DNA of 64,000 nt from Conchocele bisecta (taxonomy: Eukaryota > Mollusca > Bivalvia > Lucinida > Thyasiridae): assembly GCA_029237695.1 (NCBI GenBank), contig CM055265.1, forward strand, positions 113,558,067 to 113,622,066. Reading direction: 5' to 3'. Of this stretch, positions 24,301 through 36,300 are shown piece after piece. Below the pieces are notes generated by a model. The model was not told where the DNA came from and ran no database searches. It saw nothing but the letters and a program-made list of their open reading frames with translations. The position numbers and the translations under genes are program-made. How positions within the stretch are numbered: the stretch's first letter is position 1; each line of letters opens with the position of its first letter.

Positions 24301-27300
24301 AAAAAGATTTTTTTTGCCTACTGAGTGGGCATGTACCTTTAAGGCACAAGTGTCTAAAACTTTTACTTTTCCAATTTCTTCAGCTCCATAGGTACATCTG
24401 ATGTTTTATAGTCTATAACAGTGCTGGCCCCTAGGGACGTCACCAGACCCACTGCATCCGTGGAACATGTGGTAGTCACGTCCGCTCCAAACTGCTTCAT
24501 CAACTGTTAATACATGTATAGTAATTGGTTTTAATAGGAATTCAACCGCGCAGGGCCTTACAAATATCCAACAGTGTTCAAGCTAAGACTGTAGATTATA
24601 AACGTTTTGTTAATAATTTGGAGGAATTTGACTACAGCGAAACCTCTCTAAACTGGACACCCTGGGAGCTCCCCAGGGTGTCCGGTTTAGAGAGGTTCCA
24701 CTGTAAATCAGGCATATGACAATCCTGAAATGTATTGGATTGCTTTGCAATCAGGAACATACATTAACATCTGAGATAAATGATCAAGGAACCCATCAAA
24801 AATAAGATCACAGAGGTTGTCTTGGTATCTGGTTTAGAGAGATACCACTGTATTTTGATAATGATTTCCTGTTTTATATTCTGAACCAGATGGCTACAGC
24901 ATGCACGTCCAGCGCACAGAGACATCTGGTAGTCATGTTTCAAAAACGCACGGACGGACGGACTTGGGCATCATAGTGAACACTACGCCTCATTTGTCTT
25001 TATTTATATACTGCAATGGCCCCTTTTGGGGATTATGTGCAGGATCTTTTATTCATAAACATGTACATACAATCAAATACAAAAAATGTTCCGGTTGACT
25101 AGTTGACATTTAACTCTTACTATGCTGAATTAAAAAGAATTGTCTGCCAGAAATGTTTTATTTTCAATATTTCTCGAAAAAAATAAAATATTTTGACAAC
25201 GCATGAGAATCGTCTCCATTGGAGACGATTCTCATGTACTGTCAAAACCGTTTTTTTGTTAATAATTAAAGCAAAAATAAAAAACAGCGTAGTGATATTT
25301 CAGCGTAGTGAGGGTTAAATCCGAGTGAACTGAAGCAGCGTGGATAAATGGTATTTTTCAAGGAGACTAGGACACCGTGTATTGCCTCGGGGGGAGGTTC
25401 AAACCCCAGACCGCAGGATCGTCAGTCCCATGCTGAGGACCAACCAATCAGTCATGTGCTCCACCGCAAGCTGAGCTGACAAAGTATTCCTCAGACCAAA
25501 ACAGGGAGAATTGGTATAGTTAAGGGAGATGCTTTTGTCAAAATCAGGGAGCTATTGGTTTCCTGATCCAATATTTGCAAACACTGCATATCCAGGTGAG
25601 TCGGCTTGTATCAAGCCGTCCCATCTGGATATGCAGTGTTGTTGCGATTTAAAAAGTGAAAAACCATTTTCTGATTAACATTCCAGTGTTGTAAAATATA
25701 TACAGTCAAGCACCAGTATCTCAAAGTCGAAGGGAGATCGTCCATATAGTCGAGATAGGACTAGGCTCGAGATAGCGATGAAGTGACATGGTCGAATATT
25801 TTCGCCCAAAATATTAACTCATTTTACCTATTACACCACGAGTAAACAATCAACAATTAACTAATGACCAAAGGTAGTAAGCTAATCAACATTACAAGGT
25901 GGCGTAACGACTCTCAGTGATTTGAGTAAATGACTAGCTTAATGAATCGTGACAACACTCAAATATATCCAGGTAGACTAATTAAGCAAGCAACCTGAGG
26001 TAGGTGTGAATTTATTTTGTTTTGTTTGATAATATGTTTGGAAAATTAGTGTCAACCAAATCGATCTTGGCAGCCAGGCACTTAGGCGATTTAGCCAAGC
26101 GTTTATGTGATCGAGATAGCGAAGATAATTTTAACGTATTTTTATACGAAAGGGACAGAATGAACAGTCGAGATAGAGAACATATATGAGATAGGGCATG
26201 GTTGAGATAGCCGAGGAAATTTATATTAAACAAATAAGGATATGATTCAGGACTTTAGTGAATCATCGAGATAGGGGATATCATCGAGATACTGATATTC
26301 GAGATACTGGTGCTGGACTGTAATTCTAATCATGTAATTGAAGCACATTCTTCAAATAAAAAATTGTTTGCTTGTTTCAAAAATAAAATAGAACATTGTA
26401 GATCAAGATGAGCTAGCATGCATTATCATACAAAGAATCTACAGGGTCTGTCAGTATTGTTTTTATTATTACAAAACGACTCCATTTTGATTGATGGTAT
26501 ACAGTGGGGTCAGCGTGTAAGTGCACACACGAACGAACACAACAGGTTGGTTCCAACCTGTCGTGTTCGTTTGTGTGTGCACTTACACGCTGACCCCATT
26601 GTACATGTACATGTAGTTTCAAATTAGCATGTAACAGTTAATGCTAAATAATGATAATTTGATGATGACAAATAAGTATCTGTTGTTTCAAGCCAATCTG
26701 CCTTACAGTAAGAGAGTAGGTTGCCAGAAACTTAATACAAATGATTTTCGGGGAACACCCCTTTTTCATAAATGGACTAGTCTGAAAATCAATTTGTGAC
26801 AATTGGATTGGTTGCAAAATTAACATATCAAAATCTATTCCAGTTATTTAGCAAGGTGTGGGATCACGTGGTTTCCGAACCCGATTTTCCAACGCGCTGT
26901 AATCTGTGACATCATTTTTACAGTAGATTTAACTCTTCCTAACAAACGGACAGATTTTAATGATACGTAGCACACCAAATATGATGGCATATGTGTTTTA
27001 TGGGTGCTCTGAAAGTTATTTACAATAATTTATAACTTTAACAAAGAATTGAGTACCGTTTATTTCTTACATTCACATGCTCTAGTTTTTATTTACATTT
27101 ACGCTAATCGATTCTTCATCAAAACTACAGAATTTTTAGATTAAAGCTGCATGCCCCTACAATAAAGGGCAACGTGTACCACATTTGCTGCTGTATATTT
27201 CATAAAAATTTGTCATTCCATTAGAAAGATATTAAAGGAAATCTACTGTAAACACATCTAAAAAACATGATTTCACGCTGTTCGGAAACACGTGATCCCA

Positions 27301-30300
27301 CACCATGTTTAGGGGTGAAAGGGTTAAACCAATTCTACATGATTAGGTAGGGGTGGAAGACAAACACAAACCTGGATTGCAAATGTGCCGATGCCGCCTG
27401 AACCTCCAAGGATCAAAACCCTGCAATTAACAACGGACATGTGCAGTGGAACCTCTCTAAACCAGACACCCGGGGAGATTCCCAGGGTGTCTGGTTTAGA
27501 GAAGTTCCACTGTTACATGATTACAGCTTAAACAAATTTAAGATGTGTATACCCACCTGGTCCTAAAATATATTGCCAGACTATTTATTATAGTTTTTTA
27601 TATTTGTGTTATGTTTTATTTGTTTTATTTCCAGGGTGCCTGGTTTACAGAAGTTCTACTGTTACATAATTATATACTTACAATTTTAAAATCATTAAGA
27701 TCTGTATACCCACCAGATCCTAAAATATATTGCCGGACTATTTTATTATATTTTTTTTTTATATTTGTGTTAGGTTTCATTTGTACAAGTGTTATATACT
27801 GCAGACTATTTTATTATGACATATTTGCAAAACATGCATTCTTTAATTATATATTCTCCTTTTAAAAATGTCCATAACAAATTAGGGGAAAGTTAATGGC
27901 ATGCTAGTGCATTATGACAACGTTTTCATAATTGGCATAATTGCAAACTTCTATGTCCAAAGGAGATTCAAATAAAAGATCAAAATTCACTTTGAATCTA
28001 CATACATGTACATGTACCAAGTGTCAAGCTTCCACCTATTATGGTTTAAAAGTTTAACATGATGAATGGATGGACGGACACCCATGATGAAAACAATATG
28101 CACATGTTTTTTATTAAAACATGAGCTGTTTGAGAACAGCATAGCTCGACTAGACTATTCACAGCCTATTAGTAATGACAACATAACTTTGCAGCACTAA
28201 TAAAGATTTCAGGGATAATTGGTATTAAGTAAATGAGCAAAAGTAAGTCGGGGTCACTTGAAGTTCATGTGTTTGGCGGTGGGTTGTGATACGTACCACT
28301 GGGTCACGAGTGTGTGATATCCTCAGTGGTGTATAAATAGAAGCAGAGTTGACGTCATCACACAATCTTAGTTGATATGATGTACACTGCACTAGTGGGA
28401 GGTAGATGCTAGGGTGGTAGTTATGCTACTGGTGTAGTGGGTGGTCTTCCTGGCGAAGTTTTCATATACCTAGCTTAGATAATCTCAGCTCTACAGATGT
28501 GTTTTACTATTTCATCTGTCTTTTATATTTTCTGTATCCGTGAGAGCCGAGACCCTTATTGTGTAAAATTTAGTCACAATAACAGCCCAATCTCTCCTGG
28601 CGTTTTGCTACACAGTCTGACGAGTGAGAAGTTGAACACTTCACAGTAATGTTATAAACATTCATAGGCCAATACTTTGACAGGATGATTTTACAGTTGG
28701 TTTACAAAAATGGGAATAAAAGGATAACCAATGTCAAAGTATGTATACTTTCATGTGACAGATTGGGCTGTTATTGTGACTAAATTTTACACTACACGGA
28801 TACAGAAAATATAAAAGACAGATGAAATAGTCAAAGAAATCCGTAGAGCTGAGGTTATCTAAGCTATCATATACCCACCCATTTTCGCCCACCTCAAGAT
28901 GTATTCATGCATTCAGTTGTCTGGTCATTCCTTCGTTTCCCCGAGAGCTACTATACCCGGCAACTGTATGATTGAATGCTACATCACTATGTGAAAGTAT
29001 GGTGGCTGTTGCCCTACTAGTATTGAACATATAAACTGGACCAAAATCAGGACGCCAACGCCGGCATAGGCTCTCCCTGTAGCCAATTTCATCAAAATTG
29101 CGAAGTATACTTATCTAGCAAAGTATACTTTGAGGGAGTAATCATTTATTTTTCCCGAAATGCATTATTTCATATAGAACTAATCACTGCATATATTTGA
29201 TGATTACAAGTTTGCAGAATTATTATACTGAATTTATTACGTTATCACAGCCATTTTGGCTGTGATACTGTAATAAATTCAGGATAATAAAAATTAATAC
29301 ATGTATACTTAAATTGAAAATTTCTCCCTTAAAGTATACTTTGCTAGATAAGTATACTTTGCAATTTTGATGATATAGGCTACAGTTCTTCGAATAGTTG
29401 AGCTTAAAAGTTGGTAAATAAAATCCTCATTTTCCCAAAAACTTTGATCAAGCATCTACCAATTAATCTGGGCTATACTGTCACCTTTTATTGCACGCTG
29501 TTTTCTCCGTGAGGTCTCCCAGGTCACAGAGAGCTTTCCACGTCGTGGCTGCCACGTAGGGTATCGATGCTGCCTCCACGTGTGACAGTGACTCGGGCTT
29601 GTGGGAAATCTACTGGAAATCAATACTCGTGGACAGTCTGACTACGGTAACATCTTTCAGAATAAGGATATCATTTTTTTTCCCCAAAAAATATTATTTT
29701 GTTTATTTCTCAATAAAGGTATATGTTGTTAACACTTGTTTGAACCGTTTCATTGAGATGGTTCAAACGACTGGTAACAACATATATTTTCGACATGAAA
29801 TAAAGAAAAATGGATTTTTTTTATCAAAAGTTTCATACTTCTATAATTGTATCCCATCTCTAATAGATTAACAGCTCAGCTCAACCTCAAAAAGTGTAGG
29901 CCCCGTTGAGACTGCATAGATGTTTAGGCTGATCTGGGGCAATACTGGTCACTAAGTTGGTAAACCTATTTTTTACATGACGGGCTACATAATAAACTGG
30001 TCTACTAAATATGTTACTGAACTTGAAAAGTCGCAAGTAACTTCCCATAGAACTACTCCAGGGGCATCATCGGCATTGGAACTGGCAGAGTTTGTCTGGA
30101 TATTAGTTTCAGCTGATTTAAACAAAGAAACGTGACATCAAACCAACAAATTCCATCAATTGTCATGTCAACGATGCCTCACAAGTTGTTACTCATGATT
30201 TTCCAATTTCGGTAACCTGTTTATAAGATTGGTCTATTACCTATGTACACTTTGTACAAAGTGCACTTTGAGGGAGAAATTTTCAATTTACCGGTAAGGT

Positions 30301-33300
30301 TAAATTCATTATTTTCCGAATTTATTACATTATCATAGCCATTTTGGTTGTGATAGTGTAATAAATTCAGTATAATAATTCTTTTAAAAATCTAATTTAT
30401 TATATACCTACCCATGAAATACATAGTTATACGATGTAAATAAAAGTCATATGTTCTCATCGATGAAATAAACAACTTCCGGTGAAAATACGACTACTTC
30501 CGCTATCTATATTCATAACGCGCATCTGCAGTGCCATACTGCAAATAGGCTGCAAATACACATTCATTACCGTATACAGTCTAAAAAAAACTGCTAATTT
30601 CCCTTGAGCGGTATAGAATAAATAGAATATTCATATTTTTGCAACAAATATGACATAATATGTTCATCGAGTGGTGTGAAATGTCCATATTTCACGAGTG
30701 CCGTTAGTGAAATATGGACATTTCACACCACTCGATGAACATATATGCCATATTCGTTGCAAAAATATGAATATTCTCTATATATGCAGTCGTTAGTTCT
30801 ATATGACATAATGCATTTCAGGAAAAATAAATGATATACTCCCTCAAAGTACACTTTGCTAAATAGCAAATGCTTTGCAATTTTGGTGAAACTGGGCCAC
30901 AGGCTAGTGCCGATTGGTATGAAGTTCAAGTTCAAGGCTCGACTTGGAAACAGTGAAAATTCCTTGGCGATACTCTAGAATATCAGATTAGTTGTGTCTT
31001 TCGATATAAAGTTCGCCGGCTCAGCTCGGACACTCGCAAGCCTCGGAATTCCTACCTGCGGACCGTTTCACTAAACTTTGTACGACTAAAATGTTCGTAA
31101 GTGCAAATTCAGGATCGTCTGAAAATTTCAATTGATGGATTTACATTCCTTGAACATAGGCTGCATGTAAATGTAAATCCAATAATTGTTCACAAGAAAA
31201 CATTGTTAATGTGAAATTTACCGACTATCATAATTTTGCACTTACGAACACTTGTTGTACAAAGTTTAGTGAACGGCCCCCTGTTTCCTAGCCTCACCAG
31301 ATATTCGCTACATACAAGCAGAATTAATGTAAATATAGTGTTAAACACAAGTACAGTACCTCCTCCTCCCCAGCGACCGTGTACTGGGCGTGGGTTCCCT
31401 GCTTGTAGCCGTCTATAGCTCCCCACACCTACAACACAGCCGGGCCCCAGCAATATCAAACACTAGCTATGGCAAATTCCAGAATTAACCCTTAGACTGC
31501 TACACACAACAATAGTCGTCTGCTGTTGCTTTTATATCTTGCCTTATTTCTCAATAAAAACATGGTTTGACAGCACTTCAGAATCATTTCCAATGGAAAT
31601 GATTCTGAAGTGCTGTCAAAGCATGTTGTAAATTATTCTAAAGTGCTGTCAAAGCATGTTTTTGATGATGAAAATGGAAAATATAAAATAAACAGCAGAC
31701 GACAAAAAAAATAAGATAGCGGTCTAAGGGTTAATTGCATGTGAGTGGAAGGCACTTTTTGAAGAAGCAACAACACTATCCATGTAATTAAATTAAGATT
31801 ATGATGAATTTTTAAGGACAATGTCCAGCCGTGGATAAACGTTTGCCGTGGCATGAGGGAACCGTTTGAACCCCACGGCCATAGGCAGCAGGTTCAAACA
31901 GTTCATGTGTGCCACAGCAACCGTTTACCCACGGCTGGTACTTTCGGTACTTTGACAACCTGCTCCATTCAAACAGCTGATTTATGTATACTTATTCCGG
32001 AGCCGCAGTACACATCGCGTGATGCAGGTGCCCCGTCCTCTGCATCAAATTCAAAATTTCAGTGAGACAGTTGTGAGCTGATCTGTTGCCGTAATGGCGC
32101 ATTCTAGTAACGTCACGAGACACATGCATTACGTAGGTGTTGGCTTGGCCCCGAAATAAGCTTTGTCTACAGCCATGGTCAAACAGCATGCGCTGTACGT
32201 TTGAACACGGCTGTGAGCGGTGTCATACAACGGCGGTCATGTAACAATAAAAGATTCAGATGCCTTCCACTCCCAGCCATACATCCACTCCCAGCCATAC
32301 AATCTATTCAGGAATCACCCTAAAATGCTATCTGTAGCCTATTTCACCAACATTGCAAAGTATACTTATCTAGCAAAGTATACTTTGAGGGAGAAATTTT
32401 CAATTTAAGGATAAATTTATAAATTTTTATTATACTGAATTTATTACATTATCACAGCCATTTTGGCTGTGATAATGTAATAAATTCAGTATATTAATTT
32501 ATCAAAAATAATGTAAGTACATGTAATGTAATAATGGTAAGTCATGTTAAGAATGCTATGATGCTATGAAAACCTTACTAAGAATGCTATATATCTACAT
32601 ATCTAAGTTTTTACAAAGAAAGCTATCAAATAAAATAGGCATTAACCATGTTAACAGTATATGCTGCAAGTTTGTCTCAATTTGCTGAAAATACGAATCG
32701 CTGGGATCAGTGTCACTTTGCACATTCAGTTACCCAGACAAATGGGGCTTATTCAAATTTCTGACCTTCTTGCACACTCCTGATAAGGATAAAAACTATA
32801 CGTTATGTGCCTTACGGGTATTTCATTGACTGAATGTAGATCAGTGCAGATTCTGATCAGATTGCACGGACGCGCAATCTGATAGAATCTACAATGGTCG
32901 CCAATGCCATAAGCCCCTTTTCTCCAGTATCAGCCACATATCACTACTTTCCACAAGCGGGCTTGATAAAAACATTGTTAACTAGAATTTACCTCGTCCC
33001 CCGGTTTGAACCTGCTGACCCCGAGCCCCGTAGCTACCACGGTGCCAGAGAAATCCCGCCCCAGGGTAAGTGGGAACTCCGGGGGTGGGCTCGTCGTACC
33101 TAACCCTGTTCTCATCGCCCCCAGTATATTCCTGCCATAGCCACCTGAAAGGTTAAGGCCATACATGTGTGTAATACATCACAACAACAATTTGGCTGTA
33201 ACTGGAAAAATGCAGATTATGGGATTATGACAAGCTTAGCACCTGTAGTCGATTTCATCAAACTTGAAAAGTATACTTATCTAGCAAAGTATACTTTGAG

Positions 33301-36300
33301 GGAGTAACCATTTTTTTTTTCCGAAATGCATTATTTCATATAGAAATAACGACTGTATATTTGATGTTTAAAAGTATGCAAAATTATTATACTGAATTTA
33401 TTACATTATCACAGCCAAAAATGGCTGTGATAATGTAATAACTTCAGTATAATAAAAATAAATAAATGTATCCTTAAATTGAAAATTTCTCCCTCAAAGT
33501 ATACTTTGCTAGATAAGTATACTTGCGCCAGGTTGGTGAAATAGGCTACTGATAACAAATCACTCCTGTAGCCCGATAATGATCTATACTGCTTGTTAGA
33601 AGCATGACAGATGTTTCAAAGATGGAATGGCAAACAGTGCAGATCCTGATCAGACGTTACGGATGGACATACTGATCTGGATCTTAGTAACAATGACCAC
33701 AAAACCCATAAGCCCCATTTGTCCAGTCACAGCCACAATGTCTGTATCCAAGTAAAGGTATATTGCATACATGATGTCAACCGTCATCACAAAAATGGCC
33801 TAATTCAGTTAGGTGATTTGAGAAACTCTTACAAAAAGTTGCAAAAAATAAATGGACAGACAGGGCAAAACCTACAGAGCACCACTGAATCTAGACGGGG
33901 CCATAATAAAAGAAAATTGAATGGATTGTCATCTGCTATTTTGGAACCATTGTTAGCATGGAAAGAGTTAATGTTAGCTGACGACGCATTTCCCATTTGG
34001 ACCAATTTTCCCAATACCTCTCATGGCGGTGTCTATGGGGTTGACACTCGCAGCGTGCACCTCCACCAGAATATCCTTGTGGTTCTGGATACTGGGCACC
34101 TTGGTTGTGGTCGACAACGTTAGCTCATCGTTACCTGCCATACAAGAAACACAACATGATGTCACAGGTGACTGACCATGTGACACAAAATTCCATGATT
34201 CTTTAAATTATTTTACGACTTTAGCCTGGTAATTTATTTACCTGCACATTAAACAACAATTAAGAGCATCATTATTACAAGGCTAATACCCTCAAAAAAT
34301 AATAAAATAATAAGTCCTCAGTCACCTTGGGCGGTCGGACGCGGGTCGTATGCAAAAACAAAGCACCATCACTAGACACACATTGTGGCCAAATATTATC
34401 ACATCGGTGAAGTGGTTCATAAGTTATTGAATAAACAAAAACAACTTTAACATTTTCACCTTACAAACAAGGTGAACATAAGTCGTCAATGACCTTGACC
34501 TTGGGCGGTCGGACGTGTGTCGTATGCAAAAACAAAGCACCATCCCTAGACACACATTGTAGCCAAATATTATCGAAATCGGTGAGCAGTTCAAGAGTTA
34601 TTGCAAAATGAAAGGTGTTACTAACACTAACTAACACAATTACATACGCACGTATGTACATGGACTAACTCTATATCCCCTGTAGACATAGCACTATGGC
34701 TTTACTACTGTCTGTTCCACGTTAATTTTGCTGCTGACAAACTTTTGGCTATTAAACACATTAAATCTAAAAAATATATAAAAATAAGTACTTTTTCATC
34801 AATGACAAAAAAGTCACCCTCCCAAAAAAAAAATATACATGTATGATGAAATTCCATCAAATATTGATTTTATTGTAAAAAAACGATTTTCCTATGAGAA
34901 TTTAACATGGGGGCTAAAAAAATTTTTTTTTTTAATATTTTTTTTATTTGTGGACCGATTTTCAAAATCTAACTTTCGTTTTCTTAGTTACATCATTTTC
35001 CAGCTATCTCGCCAGGTTTCCGAGACAATTTCCAAATTTTTCGTTTTTTGATCCTTCAGGATTAAAAAACGAAAAGTTTTGGAAATTGACTCCCCATGTT
35101 AAATTCCCATAGGAAAATCGTTTTTTCGCAATAAAATAAATATTTCATGGAATTTCATCAAATACCTTTTTTTGGTGAGGGTGACTTTTTTGTTATTGAT
35201 GAAAAAGTACTTACTTTTAAATATTTTTTAGATTTAATGTGTTTAATGGCCAAATGTTCGTCGGCAGCAAAACGTGGAACAGACAGCTAGTAGTGTTACA
35301 ATAGCAAAGTAAATAATAAAAATCAGATAATGAAAAATAGAAGTTAAACATGATATAGACAGGTATATCCCCTGTTGCCTATCGGCAAGGGTATAACTAT
35401 TGGCAAGGGTATAACTATCGGCAATATCGGCAAGGGTATAACTATCGGCAAGGGTATAACTATCGGCGAGGAGATAAATATGTGTAAACTGTGAACAAAA
35501 TGCTGAATCATGTACAACAACAGTGCTGATACAATGTATAATCGCTGATCCAGAATAAAAAAACCCAGACGTTTCATTGGTGGAACGACGTCTCATGACA
35601 TACCAAATGACGGCAATATGATGATGCAACATACAAATTTAGTTTACGGAAAACATAAGTACATTATGTTTATGTCTAATATCATACAATGTTACCTGCA
35701 GCCGATTTCACCAAAATTGCAAAGTATACTTATCTTGCTAAGTACACTTTGAGGGAGAAAGTTTCAATTAACCCTTAGACCACTACTCACAACAATTGTC
35801 GTCTGCTGTTGCTTTTATATCTTGCCTTATTTCTCAATAAAAACATGTTTTGACAGCACTTAAGAATCATTTCCAATGGAAATGATTCTAAAGTGCTGTC
35901 AAACCATGTTGTAAATTATTCTAAAGTGCTATGAAAGCATGTTTTTGATGATAAAAATGGAAAATAGACAATAAACAGCAGACGACACAAAAAATAGGAT
36001 AGCGGTATAAGGGTTAAGGATAACTTTATTAATTTTTATTTAATGAAATAAAATATTTCTGACCAAATTTTTATACTGTATTTATTACATTATCACAGCC
36101 GTTTTGGCTTTTGATGTCAATTTGATCAGCCCCTAGCTAGCTGCAGTTGGGAAACAATAGGAATTCCTTGGTGAGCCTCGGAATTTCTACATGTTTCCTA
36201 ATTCTCACCAGTAGCCGATTTCATCAAAATTGCAAAGTATACTTATCTAGCAAAGTATACTTTGAGGGAGTAATCATTTATTTTCCCGAAATGCATTATT

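Noticed and set aside
27545..27865. Hydrophobic 106-codon frame with duplicated 'VYPPDPKIYCR'-like segments
   Set aside because: It reads through a diverged tandem duplication of AT-rich intron sequence, not a membrane protein that I can support.
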